The notes: generated by a model not told the origin, from the sequence alone. Shown: positions 18,464 through 30,621, counted from the first letter of the stretch. The stretch is 64,000 bases of DNA from an uncultured Colwellia sp. (GCA_913058395.1 CAJXQI010000016.1:53535-117534); one strand, 5' to 3'. A program made the numbers and translations.

Positions 18464-18934
18464 CTAAAGTTCAGCTACAAGTTTATCTAAAATGTCGCTA
18501 TGTACCGCGGCATCAATTGAACGTTCAAGAATTTTCTCAGCACCAGCTACCGCAAGAATAGCCACTTGTTGGCGCAATTCTTCTTTAGCTTGGTTACGTT
18601 CAGTATCAATTTCTGCATGACCTGAAGCTAAGATTTTTTCTTTCTCAGCTTGTGCTTTAACTGCAGCTTCTTCAACTATCTGAGCTTCACGCTTTTTAGC
18701 AGCTTCAACAATGCCAGCTGCTTGCGCTTTAGCGTCTTTTAATTGTGCTGTAGCTTTCTCTTGAGCAAGCTCAAGATCTTTAGCGGCACGGTCAGAAGCT
18801 GCAAGACCATCAGCAATAACTGCTTGGCGTGCTTCGATGGCACCAATAATTGGTGGCCATACATACTTCATACAAAAAATTACGAATACGATAAATGCGA
18901 TTAATTCACCAACTAAGGTCATATTAAGATTCAT
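18464..18934 (-). CDS. atpF: ATP synthase Fo subunit b
   Basis: 156 residues. One N-terminal membrane helix ([29 protein letters not shown]) followed by a long alanine/glutamate-rich amphipathic helix that forms the peripheral-stalk dimer. Length and the KYVWPPI motif at the membrane exit are typical of gammaproteobacteria. 33 bp after atpE. Confidence 0.98.
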   Translation of the reverse strand: MNLNMTLVGELIAFIVFVIFCMKYVWPPIIGAIEARQAVIADGLAASDRAAKDLELAQEKATAQLKDAKAQAAGIVEAAKKREAQIVEEAAVKAQAEKEKILASGHAEIDTERNQAKEELRQQVAILAVAGAEKILERSIDAAVHSDILDKLVAEL

Positions 18935-18967
18935 TTATGTATCTCCTATTCAAATTCGCGTTATAAA

Positions 18968-19207
<240 letters not shown>

Positions 19208-19259
19208 TTATTTAAGTAAAGTTATAAAGTTAAAAATTAAGGTTGAAACTTGTATTCAT

Positions 19260-20545
<1,286 letters not shown>

Positions 20546-20838
20546 CAGAAACTCCGTACGATAATTTTCGTAATTCTTACAGTTTTTTAAAGATGAAATA
20601 TCCTCTTTAAAAAGCCGACGCAAGTATACTTAATTACAGCGCTATTGCAACAAAATAGGGCACTCATTGCCCAGATAATGTGCGAAATGTAACGCTAAAT
20701 GACAAAATTACGACTAATGTATAATCGATTAGGAAAACTTTAAGTTTTTATGACAAGGAGAGAAGAAAAACAGCATATTTTAAGTAACTTATCACTTTGA
20801 AAAGTTACTTACTTTTATTGGTCACATTTAATACGGTT

Positions 20839-21723
20839 TTAAAAAGAGTTAAAACGAGAGACTATTCCATCAAGTTCAGATAGGTCGCTGTATGATATAA
20901 CTAACTTTCCTTTACCTTTTTTATTGTGATTAATAGCAACTTGCGAACCTAACTTTTCCGATAAGTTTTGCTCAAGTGCTTTGGTGTTAGGGTCAATTTC
21001 TTTTTCTTTTGGTTCTTTTTCAGGTAATTGAACCTTTTTAATAAGTGCTTCAGTTTCTCGAACGTTTAATTCTTTGGCAACAACTATGCGGGCTGTGTTG
21101 GTTTGAATATCGTTATCTAATGCCAATAGCGCACGTGCATGGCCCATTTCAATATCGCCATGCTCAAGCAATGTTTTTACTTCACTGTTTAAGTTATTTA
21201 AACGCAATAAATTAGAAACGGTTGTTCTAGACTTACCAACGGCCTCAGCAACTTCTTGGTGAGTTAATTCAAATTCAATTAACAAGCGCTCAAGTGCAAT
21301 AGCTTCTTCCATCGCATTAAGATCTTCACGTTGAATATTTTCAATTAATGCAATCGCAACTGCAGCTTCATCAGGTACATGTTTAATTAGGCAAGGAACG
21401 TTATCAAGCTCTGCAATTTGTGCGGCCCGCCAACGTCGTTCACCAGCAATAATTTCGTAACTATGATCACTAATAGGTCGAACAACGATAGGTTGAATAA
21501 TACCTTGTGACTTTATTGAATTAGCCAAATCGTCTAGTGCTTCAGCCGACATATCTTTACGCGGTTGATACTTACCTGGGTGTAATTGTTCTATCGGTAA
21601 GTTTTGCAATTCACTTTCTTTGTTACCTTTATCAACACCAGGTTCTTCTGAAGAGTTACTTGCAGGTGTTGTTAATAAAGCATCAAGACCGCGACCTAGA
21701 CCTCTGCGTTTACTTTGACTCAT
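20839..21723 (-). CDS. parB: Chromosome-partitioning protein ParB (Spo0J)
   Basis: 294 residues. N-terminal KRRGLGRGLDALL (ParA-contact region), CTP-binding/arginine-rich part PGKYQPRKDM and GERRWRAAQIAELDNVPCLIK, helix-turn-helix ELTHQEVAEAVGKSRTTVSNLLRL, and the C-terminal dimerisation domain. Binds parS and spreads on the neighbouring DNA to load condensin and drive origin segregation. Two perfect parS sites lie about 12 kb away inside recF. ATG overlaps the parA stop by 4 bp (ATGA). Confidence 0.98.
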   Translation of the reverse strand: MSQSKRRGLGRGLDALLTTPASNSSEEPGVDKGNKESELQNLPIEQLHPGKYQPRKDMSAEALDDLANSIKSQGIIQPIVVRPISDHSYEIIAGERRWRAAQIAELDNVPCLIKHVPDEAAVAIALIENIQREDLNAMEEAIALERLLIEFELTHQEVAEAVGKSRTTVSNLLRLNNLNSEVKTLLEHGDIEMGHARALLALDNDIQTNTARIVVAKELNVRETEALIKKVQLPEKEPKEKEIDPNTKALEQNLSEKLGSQVAINHNKKGKGKLVISYSDLSELDGIVSRFNSF

Positions 21724-22538
21724 AGTGTTCCTTGCTCTTGTTCGGTTGTAGCTTGCGGTTTAGGTTGTTTGTTTTGTTCTGCTCGACGTAATATTTCACC
21801 CGCTAATGCAAGATAGGCTTTAGCGCCTGTCGAAGACTTATCGTAATACATTGCAGGAGCACCAAAACTAGGCGCTTCAGCTAAACGGACATTGCGTGGT
21901 ATTACCGTACGGTAAACTTTATCACCAAAATGTCGTTTTAATTGTTCAGAAACATCATTGGCTAGACGATTACGTGGATCGTACATAGTACGTAAAATGC
22001 CTTCAATATGTAATTTACTATTTACCACCGAGGTTAATTGCGAAATAGTATCCATTAATGCCGTTAAACCTTCCAAGGCATAATATTCACACTGCATAGG
22101 CACTAATACTGAATCAGCTGCAGTCATAGCATTAACCGTTAACATGTTTAAAGAAGGAGGGCAGTCAATAATAATAAAATCGTAGTCTTTTCTAACTTTA
22201 GATAAAGAGTTTTTTAAGCGATGTTCGCGAGAATAAACTTCCATTAACTTAATTTCAGCCGCTGTTACATCACTATTGGCAGCAATTAAATCGTAAACAC
22301 CAGCCGTATTTCTACATACAACATCTTCGAAAGGGCGTTCTTCAATCAATAATTCAAAACAGGTTGCTGGTACTTCATATTTATCAATACCACTCCCCAT
22401 TGTCGCGTTACCCTGAGGATCTAAATCTATTAGCAAAACTTTACGCTTTGTCGCCGCAAGCGATGCTGCTAAGTTGACTGAGGTTGTTGTTTTACCAACA
22501 CCACCTTTCTGATTTGCAACCGCAATTATTTTTCCCAC
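21720..22538 (-). CDS. parA: Chromosome-partitioning ATPase ParA (Soj)
   Basis: 272 residues from GTG at 22538, which has GAGGA 4 nt upstream and gives the usual start (M)GKIIAVANQKGGVGKTTTS. An ATG at 22565 would add nine residues and shows no ribosome site. Deviant Walker A KGGVGKTT (11-18 in this numbering), the switch region DLDPQGNAT, and DCPPSLNMLT. ATP-dependent DNA-binding partner of ParB which moves the replicated origins apart. Operon with parB (4-bp overlap), 41 bp downstream of rsmG. Confidence 0.97.
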   Translation of the reverse strand: MGKIIAVANQKGGVGKTTTSVNLAASLAATKRKVLLIDLDPQGNATMGSGIDKYEVPATCFELLIEERPFEDVVCRNTAGVYDLIAANSDVTAAEIKLMEVYSREHRLKNSLSKVRKDYDFIIIDCPPSLNMLTVNAMTAADSVLVPMQCEYYALEGLTALMDTISQLTSVVNSKLHIEGILRTMYDPRNRLANDVSEQLKRHFGDKVYRTVIPRNVRLAEAPSFGAPAMYYDKSSTGAKAYLALAGEILRRAEQNKQPKPQATTEQEQGTL

Positions 22539-22579
22539 AGGATCCTCAAATACTTTTCTGATCAAAAGCTTATTATTAT

Positions 22580-23206
22580 TTATGATTTAACTAATTCAAT
22601 CAAATGGCGTTCACCTTCTAAGCGGGGAACGGCAATAGTATGACTTTTCGCTACGGAAACATTACTCGGTAAAGCTGCCACTTCATCATTTGGGTAATGA
22701 CCTTTTAAGGCTAAAAATCGACCATGTTCAACAGTAACAAGATGATCACACCATGTCACCATATCAAGTAAAGATGAAAATGCGCGACTTAGTACACCGT
22801 CAAATGGTTTTTCAGGGTGATACTCTTCAACACGAGCTTTAACAGGGGTTACATTGTTAAGTTTGAGCTGATAGACAACTTGACGTAAAAAAGTAATTCT
22901 TTTTCCTAAGCTGTCTAATAATACAAAATTGCGTTCAGGATACAAGATGGCAAGTGGAATTCCAGGTAAACCCGGTCCAGTGCCAACATCGATAAACGAC
23001 TCACCTTCAAGTAACGGTCCGACCATTAAACTATCCATGATATGTTTAACAACCATATCTTTTGGATCACGAATTGAGGTTAGGTTATAGGCTTTATTCC
23101 ACTTATTCAATAATTCAACATATTGAATAAGTAAGGCAACTTTTTCTTCAGAAACCTCTATTGAGGTTTCATTTATTAAAGTAGCTAGCTGATCAGATAG
23201 TGTCAT
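22580..23206 (-). CDS. rsmG: 16S rRNA (guanine527-N7)-methyltransferase
   Basis: 208 residues, the GidB family. SAM-binding motif [21 protein letters not shown], then [15 protein letters not shown] and the substrate-site [11 protein letters not shown]. Makes m7G527 in 16S rRNA, a site linked to streptomycin response. Lies directly after mnmG (31-bp gap) as in most gammaproteobacteria. Confidence 0.98.
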   Translation of the reverse strand: MTLSDQLATLINETSIEVSEEKVALLIQYVELLNKWNKAYNLTSIRDPKDMVVKHIMDSLMVGPLLEGESFIDVGTGPGLPGIPLAILYPERNFVLLDSLGKRITFLRQVVYQLKLNNVTPVKARVEEYHPEKPFDGVLSRAFSSLLDMVTWCDHLVTVEHGRFLALKGHYPNDEVAALPSNVSVAKSHTIAVPRLEGERHLIELVKS

Positions 23207-23237
23207 TAGGCGAAATCTTAATTAATATGTTGGTTTA

Positions 23238-25127
23238 TTATGCTGTTTTGCGTAATAAACCATGTTTTTTCAGATAGACTAATAATAACGAAATTGCTGC
23301 AGGAGTAATACCAGAAATACGCGAAGCTTTACCAATAGTTTCTGGACGAGCATCGCTAAGCTTAGCGACTACTTCGTTTGAAAGACCTGAAATTTGGGTA
23401 AAGTCGAATTCCATTGGGATTAACGTATCTTCATGACGTTTCTTTTTCGCAATTTCATCTAATTGACGATCAATATAACCAGCATACTTAATTTGAATTT
23501 CAATTTGTTCAGCAGCTTGTGTATCTAATAATTTTGGACCTAACCCTTCAATTTCCATTAAATCGTCATACCTAACTTCAGGGCGTCGAACAAGATCTTC
23601 TAGGCTATTTTCACGACTTAATGGTGTTTTTAATAATTCATTTATTTGAGGTGCTACCGCATGATCCTTTTGTACCCATACCGATCGCAAACGTTGACGT
23701 TCTAACTCAACATTTTCCATTTTTTCATTAAAACGCTGCCAGCGTTGATCATCAACTAAGCCAAGTGAACGACCCTTTTCAGTTAAACGGATATCGGCAT
23801 TATCTTCACGTAATAATAATCGGTATTCCGCACGTGAAGTAAACATACGGTAAGGTTCTTTCGTCCCTAGTGTTGCTAAATCATCAACAAGTACGCCCAT
23901 GTAGGCTTGATCACGTGTTAATACCAGTTCTTCTTTGCCTTGTACGCGTGCTGCTGCATTGGTTGCTGCCAATAGACCTTGAGCACCCGCTTCTTCGTAG
24001 CCAGTTGTACCGTTAATTTGTCCAGCAAAATATAAGTTTTCAACAAATTTACTTTCAAGTGTTTGCTTTAAGTCACGAGGATCGAAGAAGTCATATTCAA
24101 TAGCGTAACCAGGACGAGTGATATGAGCATTTTCGAAACCTTTGATCGATCTAACAAGATCCATTTGTACATCAAACGGTAAACTTGTTGATATTCCGTT
24201 AGGATAAATTTCGTGTGTGGTTAAACCTTCAGGTTCAACAAAGATTTGATGACTATCTTTTTCAGCAAAGCGATGAATTTTATCTTCAATAGAAGGGCAG
24301 TATCTTGGTCCTACACCTTCAATAACACCGGTATACATTGGTGATCTATCTAAGCCTGACTGAATAATTTCGTGGGTTTTTTTATTGGTATGGGTGATAA
24401 AACATGAAACTTGCTCTGGGTGATCATTACCTGATCCCATAAACGAAAATACCGGGCGAGGATTATCACCTGCTTGCTCTTCCATTACGGAAAAATCAAG
24501 GCTGCGCGCATCTAAACGAGGTGGTGTTCCTGTTTTTAAACGATCCATTCTAAATGGCATATCACGTAAGCGTTCAGCTAGGTTAATACTTGCAGGATCA
24601 CCCGCTCGACCACCTTGATAATTATTTAAACCAATATGAATTTGTCCTGCAAGGAAAGTACCTACCGTTAAGACAACACTCTTAGCTTTAAACTTTAAGC
24701 CCATTTGTGTTGAAACACCGACGATCTTGCTATTTTCTAGAATAAGATCATCACAAGGCTGTTGGAATATCGTTAAATTAGGTTGATTTTCAAGATAATT
24801 ACGGACGAAATTTCGATATAAACACCGATCAGCTTGAATACGTGTTGCACGAACTGCAGGGCCTTTGCTGGCATTTAATGTTCTAAATTGAATCGCAGCA
24901 TGATCAGCTGCCGTAGCCATTAAACCACCTAATGCATCAATTTCTTTTACCAAATGACCTTTGCCAATACCACCAATGGCTGGATTACATGACATTTGTC
25001 CAAGGGTATCAATGTTATGGGTTAGTAGTAAGGTTTTACATCCCATACGAGATGCTGCAAGGGCTGCTTCTGTACCTGCATGACCACCACCAACAACAAT
25101 TACGTCATAAGACTCTTGATACCACAT
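23238..25127 (-). CDS. mnmG: tRNA uridine-34 carboxymethylaminomethyl enzyme MnmG (GidA)
   Basis: 629 residues. FAD-binding [21 protein letters not shown] near the N-terminus, two GidA signatures ([15 protein letters not shown] and [24 protein letters not shown]) and the helical C-terminal domain that contacts MnmE. With MnmE it makes the cmnm5 modification of wobble uridines in tRNA. The gene starts at the edge of oriC and is transcribed away from it, as in E. coli. Confidence 0.99.
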   Translation of the reverse strand: MWYQESYDVIVVGGGHAGTEAALAASRMGCKTLLLTHNIDTLGQMSCNPAIGGIGKGHLVKEIDALGGLMATAADHAAIQFRTLNASKGPAVRATRIQADRCLYRNFVRNYLENQPNLTIFQQPCDDLILENSKIVGVSTQMGLKFKAKSVVLTVGTFLAGQIHIGLNNYQGGRAGDPASINLAERLRDMPFRMDRLKTGTPPRLDARSLDFSVMEEQAGDNPRPVFSFMGSGNDHPEQVSCFITHTNKKTHEIIQSGLDRSPMYTGVIEGVGPRYCPSIEDKIHRFAEKDSHQIFVEPEGLTTHEIYPNGISTSLPFDVQMDLVRSIKGFENAHITRPGYAIEYDFFDPRDLKQTLESKFVENLYFAGQINGTTGYEEAGAQGLLAATNAAARVQGKEELVLTRDQAYMGVLVDDLATLGTKEPYRMFTSRAEYRLLLREDNADIRLTEKGRSLGLVDDQRWQRFNEKMENVELERQRLRSVWVQKDHAVAPQINELLKTPLSRENSLEDLVRRPEVRYDDLMEIEGLGPKLLDTQAAEQIEIQIKYAGYIDRQLDEIAKKKRHEDTLIPMEFDFTQISGLSNEVVAKLSDARPETIGKASRISGITPAAISLLLVYLKKHGLLRKTA

Positions 25128-25200
25128 AAATTAATAACCTTAGTTTGGTTTATCTTTAAAAAATAAGAGCGATATTTTAGCGCTTTTTTTACTTGAGGGG

Positions 25201-25500
25201 AATGATCAAATTCATGAAAAGATCTTAGCTTGATCCTTAAATAATATATAAAGATCTTTAAATAGATCTTGTTATTATTACTTATTAGGATCCTTGTTTT
25301 CTGTGGGTAAGTGCTTTTTACTTATATAAAACATATGATTAGATAGTACAAAACCTTGTGATCAAACGTTGATCAACTCGCGTATAAGCTTTGATCAAAA
25401 GAGCAGGTTATCCACAGCTCTTTTAAAGTAATATATTATCTACTGAATAATAATAGAAAATTAATAGTTTTTACCCAGAGTTATCCACATTGCCTTTATA
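25201..25500. other. oriC, chromosomal replication origin
   Basis: The 411-bp gap between mnmG and mioC has the E. coli-type oriC layout. GATC occurs nine times in 25204-25396 (at 25204, 25221, 25232, 25253, 25265, 25289, 25360, 25371 and 25393). DnaA boxes: TGTGGGTAA at 25302 (R1-like, one mismatch), and perfect TTATCCACA at 25408 (R2-like) and 25481 (R4-like, in AGAGTTATCCACA as in E. coli). An AT-rich unwinding region with 13-mer-like GATCTT repeats lies at 25221-25290, ending in CTTATTAGGATC, a string also found in E. coli oriC. GTATAAGCT at 25382 matches the E. coli IHF/Fis part. Origin function itself is inference from this match. Confidence 0.93.
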
Positions 25501-25538
25501 TTTACTGGTATATTGTGAGTAAGTTATGGGTAATTAGC

Positions 25539-25982
25539 TTATAAATGATCTTTGTTTTCATTTAACCAGTTTTGCGATCGCTCTTCTGGATCAATATCTT
25601 CGCTCATATCTAAGGTCGTTAGTGGTAATGATTCAACACAACCCTTTGATATAAGTAGTTTATTTAAGTTTTTAGCCGCAAAGCAAAAAGTGTCATAGCT
25701 AGAATCGCCAACGCCGATCGTTAAAAACTTAACTGAGGATAGATCTTGATCGCTTTTTTCTAGATCCGTAACAAATGCTTGAATATTATCAGGGTAGTCA
25801 CCAGCACCATGTGTGGAGGTACAAATTAACCAGGTTTGATTTTCGCTGTTTATTTGCGCAAAATTCGGTTGGAAATGTAGTTCAACATCATGGCCAAGTG
25901 CCGTTAATGTTTCTTCACAGGCTTCAGCAACATACTCTGAACCACCTAACATACTACCAACAATTATTTGAAATGAGCTCAT
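25539..25982 (-). CDS. mioC: MioC flavodoxin-like protein
   Basis: 147 residues. Flavodoxin fold with FMN-loop GSMLGGSEYVAE, STHGAGDYPDNIQAF and GVGDSSYDTFCFAAKNLNKLL. In E. coli MioC is an FMN protein that supports biotin synthase, and its transcription runs into oriC. Same place and direction here: it reads into the origin from the right. Perhaps co-transcribed with mnmE, which is 53 bp upstream. Confidence 0.95.
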   Translation of the reverse strand: MSSFQIIVGSMLGGSEYVAEACEETLTALGHDVELHFQPNFAQINSENQTWLICTSTHGAGDYPDNIQAFVTDLEKSDQDLSSVKFLTIGVGDSSYDTFCFAAKNLNKLLISKGCVESLPLTTLDMSEDIDPEERSQNWLNENKDHL

Positions 25983-26035
25983 TTAAGACGCCTATCTTTT
26001 GATTTTTTAAGTGAATTTATGTGTTATTTATAACT

Positions 26036-27421
26036 TTATTTTCCAATGCAAAACGAAGAAAATATTTGGCTTAACAGATCATCATTGGTGAATTCACCTG
26101 TTATTTTGTTGAGCTCTTGTTGGCAAAAACGTAATTCTTCAGCCAAAATTTCTCCTGCGACATAGGACTCTAATTGATCTAAACCTATTTCTAAGTGTTC
26201 ATGAGCTTTTTCAAGGGCAACCAAATGACGTCGTCGTGCCATAAAGCCACCTTCAGTGCTGCCTTGATAACCCATGATGTGCTTAAGGTGCGCTGTTAGG
26301 TCATTAACACCTTCACCTGTTTTAGCTGATAAGGTAATGGTAGGGGTATCGTTTAGCTCGCTATATCCCGTTTTAGCCTGACTTATGTCGGCTTTATTTC
26401 TGACAATAGTTAACCCTATATTTACAGGTAACTTATCGAAAAACTCTGGCCAAACTGTTTTAGGATCGATACTAATATCTGTTGATGAGTCAACCATTAG
26501 TAGAACTCGGTCTGCTTGATTAATTTCTTGCCAAGCACGTTCAATACCTATTTGTTCTACTTTATCTGCACTATCGCGTAAGCCTGCAGTATCTATAATG
26601 TGCAATGGCATGCCATCGAGGTGAATTTGCTCAGAAAGCACATCACGAGTCGTACCGGCGATATCGGTTACTATTGCACTCTCTTTACCACTTAATGCGT
26701 TTAGTAGGCTTGATTTACCGGCGTTAGGTCGTCCTGCAATAACAACGCGCATACCTTCACGAATAATACTGCCTTGCTGGGCTTTATTTTTAACTTCTGC
26801 AACTTGCGTGATAATAGCTTTAAGATCGTTGACAACCTTTTCATCAGCGAGAAAGTCTATTTCTTCTTCAGGAAAATCAATTGCTGCTTCGACATACATA
26901 CGTAAGTGAATGGTATCGTTAACCATTTGATGAACTAACTTTGAAAAATCACCTTGTAGAGAATGTAACGCACAACGGGCTGCTTGCTCTGAACTTGAAT
27001 TAATTAAGTCGGCAATTGCTTCAGCTTGCGTTAGGTCGAGCTTGTCGTTCATAAAAGCTTGTTCACTAAACTCACCAGGGCCGGCCATACGAACATTAGG
27101 TAATGCGAGTATTTCTTTCAATAACATATCAAGTATAACTGGGCCGCCATGACCTTGAAGTTCAAGAATATCTTCGCCGGTAAATGAATTTGGCCCTTTA
27201 AAGTAAAGTGCTATACCTTGATCTAAAGCTTGGCCTTTTTGATCGTTAAAGGTTAAATATTCAGCTTTTCTTAATTCAGGCAATTTACCCAAAATAGCGT
27301 GAGCAACATTTTTCACTTCTGGCCCTGAAACTCTGATGATACCAACACCACCTCGTCCTGGTGCTGTGGCCTGTGCAGCAATGGTTTCTTTTTGGCTTGA
27401 TGAAAAAGCAAGGTTGGTCAT
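26036..27421 (-). CDS. mnmE: tRNA modification GTPase MnmE (TrmE)
   Basis: 461 residues. N-terminal tetrahydrofolate-binding domain (1-120, with [14 protein letters not shown]), helical domain, inserted G domain starting GRPNAGKSS (230-238), G2/G3 GTTRDVL and DTAGLRD, and the C-terminal FCIGK whose Cys is invariant. With MnmG it modifies wobble uridines of tRNAs. The 303-bp gap upstream separates it from yidC. Confidence 0.99.
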   Translation of the reverse strand: MTNLAFSSSQKETIAAQATAPGRGGVGIIRVSGPEVKNVAHAILGKLPELRKAEYLTFNDQKGQALDQGIALYFKGPNSFTGEDILELQGHGGPVILDMLLKEILALPNVRMAGPGEFSEQAFMNDKLDLTQAEAIADLINSSSEQAARCALHSLQGDFSKLVHQMVNDTIHLRMYVEAAIDFPEEEIDFLADEKVVNDLKAIITQVAEVKNKAQQGSIIREGMRVVIAGRPNAGKSSLLNALSGKESAIVTDIAGTTRDVLSEQIHLDGMPLHIIDTAGLRDSADKVEQIGIERAWQEINQADRVLLMVDSSTDISIDPKTVWPEFFDKLPVNIGLTIVRNKADISQAKTGYSELNDTPTITLSAKTGEGVNDLTAHLKHIMGYQGSTEGGFMARRRHLVALEKAHEHLEIGLDQLESYVAGEILAEELRFCQQELNKITGEFTNDDLLSQIFSSFCIGK

Positions 27422-27680
27422 GAAGTATCTCTGTTTTTGGCAATTGTTTAATTGGCGATATTATAAACTGATAACAACAGACTGGAAATGCAGAGTTAAT
27501 TATTGTTGTGATTAAAACTAAATTAACTGATGGAAGGTTAGGAAATATAGTGAATAGTTAATAAATTTCAGGCAATCGTCATTCATTCACGCCTTTGTGA
27601 TTATGATATACCCTTCATACACGTGTAGGGACAAACTAATATATTGTAAGGCAGGGCGTATGAGAAAGGCCAGAGCATAA
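27422..27680. other. mnmE upstream intergenic region
   Basis: About 260 bp with the mnmE promoter expected near its left end; no clear promoter could be fixed. A short imperfect palindrome around CACGTG (27619-27624, flanked by CCCT and AGGG) is present. No gene or RNA is recognised. Confidence 0.4.
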
Positions 27681-27707
27681 AAAAAGGTAGCTAATAGCTA
27701 CCTTTTT
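27681..27707 (-). terminator. Rho-independent terminator of the rpmH-rnpA-yidD-yidC unit
   Basis: AAAAAGGTAGCT / AGCTACCTTTTT, 12 bp with a 3-nt loop; T-run on the minus strand, 18 bp after the yidC stop. Confidence 0.87.
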
Positions 27708-27724
27708 CAATGATAGAAACGAAT

Positions 27725-29389
27725 TTACTTAGCTTTGGCTTTTTCGATGCCCGAGAATATTATTTTCATTTGTACAATAGAAATAATATTACTCACTAAC
27801 CAGTAAAGTACTAGTCCTGATGGGAACCAGAAAAAGAATACAGTGAACATAACTGGCATGTACTGCATTATTTTCTGTTGCATTGGGTCTTGTACTGTCA
27901 TCGGCTGCATTTTTTGCATAATGAACATACTTACGCCCATTAGTACTGGCAGAATGTAGAATGGGTCTTGCGCTGAAAGATCTTGGATCCACAACATGAA
28001 TGGTGCATGACGTAATTCAACACTTTCTAAAAATACCCAATATAGTGCTAAGAAAATAGGCATTTGAATAAGTAATGGTAAACAACCGCCAGCTGGATTT
28101 ACTTTTTCTTTGCGGTAAAGTTCCATCATAGCTTGTGATACTTTTTGCTTATCGTCGCCGTAACGTTCTTTTAGCTGGGTCATTTTTGGTTGTAAGGCGC
28201 GCATTTTAGCCATTGAGGTATATTGCGCTTTCGTTAATGGGTACATACCGCCTTTAACGATTAAGGTGATCATAATAATTGCGATACCCCAGTTACCAAC
28301 ACCGCCCCAGTTAAATACTAGGCCAAACAGGTCAACATCACCTGATTGGATCATGTTCAGTAACCAATGCAATGGTTGGCTGATCATAAATAAGAAGCCG
28401 TAATCAATTGTTAAATCTAAGTTTTCTTCGATGCTTTCAAGTACGTCTTGATCTTTTGGACCAACATAAAATGTTGCTGAAGTTGTTGCTGTGCTATGTG
28501 GTTCAACCGTTATTGCAGGGGCTTTGAAACCAATAATGGCATCTCTATTTGCTGAATAAAGGCTATAAATTTGGTTAGTAGCGGAACTTTCAGGCACCCA
28601 AGAAGAAACAAAGTAGTGTTGCAACATCGCAACCCAGCCGCCTTGAGTAGACACGTTTAAGTTCTTTTCTGAAATATTGTCAAAGTCATATTTCTCATAA
28701 ACATCTTCAGTGGTCGAGTATGCAGTACCTTTATAGGTAGGTAATAAGCCACTTGAGCTCTCAACTAAAGTTGTTTGTTTTAATTGACCATACATTTGCA
28801 CACTTGCTGGAGTGCTAGCATTGTTTTGTACTATGTATTCAACGTTAATAACGTAACTATCATGATTAAAGGTAAAGCGTTTTGTCACTGATAAGCCAGC
28901 AGCGTCAACATAATCTAAGTCTACCATTAAAGGTGCATCTGATGATGTTTGGTAAGTGGTTGCTGATGTTTGGTATACTGGACGGCCTTTAATGACTCGG
29001 TCTAAACCTTGCGCGCCAGTTAAACCACTTTGTGCAATATAACGGTCAGTATCATTACGTAAAATGGTAAATGGAATACCGTTACCTTGCTCAGTATCAA
29101 ACTTTAAAAGCTTAGCTTCAACAATGTCGCCACCGTTTGTATCAATTTTTAAAGCAAAAACGTCGTTAGTAACTGAAATTATTGTCGCTGTAGCAACGGT
29201 ACTTTCATTACTTAATGGTGATGCTGTTGCTGATGATTCAGGAACAAAATCACCGTTACTCGGTGTGATTGCTTGTTGAGTTACTGCCGGTTGCTCAATA
29301 ACTGGAGCATTGTCTGTTTGCCATTGATTAAATAGCAAATAGGTAACAACCATAAGCGCAATAAAAAGAAAACTGCGTTGAGATTCCAT
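27725..29389 (-). CDS. yidC: Membrane protein insertase YidC
   Basis: 554 residues. N-terminal signal-anchor helix (residues 5-21), a large periplasmic beta-super-sandwich domain (about 55-340), then the conserved 5-helix core with the cytoplasmic hairpin (QPKMTQLKERYGDDKQKVSQAMMELYRKEKVNPAGGCLPLLIQMPIF). Inserts proteins such as Fo subunits a and c, alone or with SecYEG; substrates of this kind are encoded nearby in atp. It is 6 bp after yidD. Confidence 0.98.
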   Translation of the reverse strand: MESQRSFLFIALMVVTYLLFNQWQTDNAPVIEQPAVTQQAITPSNGDFVPESSATASPLSNESTVATATIISVTNDVFALKIDTNGGDIVEAKLLKFDTEQGNGIPFTILRNDTDRYIAQSGLTGAQGLDRVIKGRPVYQTSATTYQTSSDAPLMVDLDYVDAAGLSVTKRFTFNHDSYVINVEYIVQNNASTPASVQMYGQLKQTTLVESSSGLLPTYKGTAYSTTEDVYEKYDFDNISEKNLNVSTQGGWVAMLQHYFVSSWVPESSATNQIYSLYSANRDAIIGFKAPAITVEPHSTATTSATFYVGPKDQDVLESIEENLDLTIDYGFLFMISQPLHWLLNMIQSGDVDLFGLVFNWGGVGNWGIAIIMITLIVKGGMYPLTKAQYTSMAKMRALQPKMTQLKERYGDDKQKVSQAMMELYRKEKVNPAGGCLPLLIQMPIFLALYWVFLESVELRHAPFMLWIQDLSAQDPFYILPVLMGVSMFIMQKMQPMTVQDPMQQKIMQYMPVMFTVFFFWFPSGLVLYWLVSNIISIVQMKIIFSGIEKAKAK

Positions 29390-29395
29390 AATGAA

Positions 29396-29644
29396 TTATT
29401 TCTCTTTTTTTGATAGTGGTACGGGATCATGTCCACCCGCATTTAATGGATGGCATTTTAGTATACGTTTGCCTGCTAACCAACAACCTTTTATCACACC
29501 AAAGCGATTAATTGCTTCTATAGCATAAAAAGAACAAGTTGGATCGAATCTACAATTGGGGCCAAGCAATGGACTAAGCCAGCGCTGGTAAGCTTTTACG
29601 AAGGTAATTGCTATTTTTTGTGGCGTTGAATTATTTTTCGCCAT
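29396..29644 (-). CDS. yidD: Membrane protein insertion efficiency factor YidD
   Basis: 82 residues. All hallmarks of the family: [65 protein letters not shown], with the three conserved cysteines. An inner-membrane-associated amphipathic protein that helps YidC. Its start lies inside rnpA: the genes overlap by 34 bp in different frames. Confidence 0.97.
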   Translation of the reverse strand: MAKNNSTPQKIAITFVKAYQRWLSPLLGPNCRFDPTCSFYAIEAINRFGVIKGCWLAGKRILKCHPLNAGGHDPVPLSKKEK

Positions 29645-29979
29645 ATTTTTTCCAATTGCTGATTAATTTCTTTGTTTTCGAGCTTGTCAGTACCCGACTT
29701 TACCATAACAACTATATCTATATGGGGGATATTATGTTGATTTAAACGGAAGCTTTCACGAATTTGTCGTTTGATACGATTTCGTTGAACGGCTAATTTG
29801 ACCCGTTTTTTAGCTATGGCTAAACCTAAGCGATTATTATTATCAGAATTTGGTGTTACGAGGATTGTGATGTGGCTAGAGCCAAAACGAAGAGGTTTTG
29901 AAAAGACAGCTTGAAATTGACCGGGAGTCAAAAGACGAGACTCCCGATTAAATTCATAAGTAACCGTATTGGTCACCAA
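29611..29979 (-). CDS. rnpA: Ribonuclease P protein component
   Basis: 122 residues. RNase P protein signature [32 protein letters not shown] (residues 50-81), basic throughout. With the RNA subunit it trims tRNA 5' ends. The start is not ATG: TTG at 29979 (AGG 8 nt upstream) or GTG one codon later. Its last 34 bp overlap yidD. It is 29 bp after rpmH, the usual order. Confidence 0.97.
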   Translation of the reverse strand: MVTNTVTYEFNRESRLLTPGQFQAVFSKPLRFGSSHITILVTPNSDNNNRLGLAIAKKRVKLAVQRNRIKRQIRESFRLNQHNIPHIDIVVMVKSGTDKLENKEINQQLEKIWRKIIQRHKK

Positions 29980-30008
29980 TTTTTTAACCTAAACTTCTAG
30001 TTAAAAAA

Positions 30009-30143
30009 TTAAGCACTAAGGCTTGCGCGGCCTTTAGCACGGCGACGTGCTATTACTGCACGGCCGTTTTTTGTAGCCATGCGAGCACGGAAGCCATGGT
30101 TGCGCTTACGCTTTAATACACTAGGTTGAAATGTTCTTTTCAT
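30009..30143 (-). CDS. rpmH: Large ribosomal subunit protein bL34
   Basis: 44 residues, read directly from the minus strand: [20 protein letters not shown] at the N-terminus, then [20 protein letters not shown] and SLSA at the end. This is the invariant, highly basic L34 protein. Start ATG at 30143 and stop TAA at 30009. First gene of the rpmH-rnpA-yidD-yidC unit, divergent from dnaA. Confidence 0.99.
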   Translation of the reverse strand: MKRTFQPSVLKRKRNHGFRARMATKNGRAVIARRRAKGRASLSA

Positions 30144-30273
30144 TACGCTAATCCGTCTGTTGTCGTTGCCCTGGCAAAACAGCCTTCATGAGCACACTGG
30201 GTCTAAAAATGAGGCGAAATTCTATATAGAGAAGCAAACTTTGTCAATGATTATTCTTCAGCTATTTTAAAAA

Positions 30274-30506
30274 GATCGTTGCTGGATCGTCTCGATCTAA
30301 AAAGTATCCACAGTTTTATAACAAAATTGCTTTTCAGTAGCAAAGAGCAGTCCATTATTTCGATAATAATTAAATAGTATATTTAAAGTTTTTTAGCACT
30401 AATTTACTCTAAAAAACTTGTGTAAAGCCTACTTTTACTGTGTTTGTGAAAAATAATTGAAAATAAAACCCTATTATTGAAATGTCAATATTGATGTTGT
30501 GGATAA
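30274..30506. promoter_or_regulatory. dnaA/rpmH divergent regulatory region with DnaA boxes and GATC sites
   Basis: The 478-bp gap between rpmH and dnaA is AT-rich and carries no gene. It has a perfect DnaA box in reverse orientation, TGTGGATAA (30498-30506), a one-mismatch box GTATCCACA (30304-30312) and three closely spaced GATC sites (30274, 30285, 30294). Known in enterobacteria: DnaA represses its own gene through such boxes, and SeqA/Dam acts on promoter GATCs. The same control is likely here. A -10/-35 pair was not fixed with confidence. Confidence 0.7.
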
Positions 30507-30621
30507 CTATGGTGATAATAGCGTCAATATAAAAATTATTATCTTTTTCTATACTGCTTTTTTTCGTCGTTGAGTTTAATGCGAAAATAATTTGTAAAGT
30601 ATAGTCATTATCAGGAGTCGG

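Noticed and set aside
25391..25400. TTGATCAA as an FNR site in oriC
   Set aside because: It lacks the four-base spacer of an FNR box and is one of the GATC sites of oriC.
27600..27660. Palindromic CACGTG stretch as a parS or repeat
   Set aside because: Only the 6-bp core matches parS and no further copy is seen in the window.
30274..30312. Second replication origin upstream of dnaA
   Set aside because: Only three GATC and two DnaA boxes; the mnmG/mioC gap is a far stronger match. Read as dnaA control instead.
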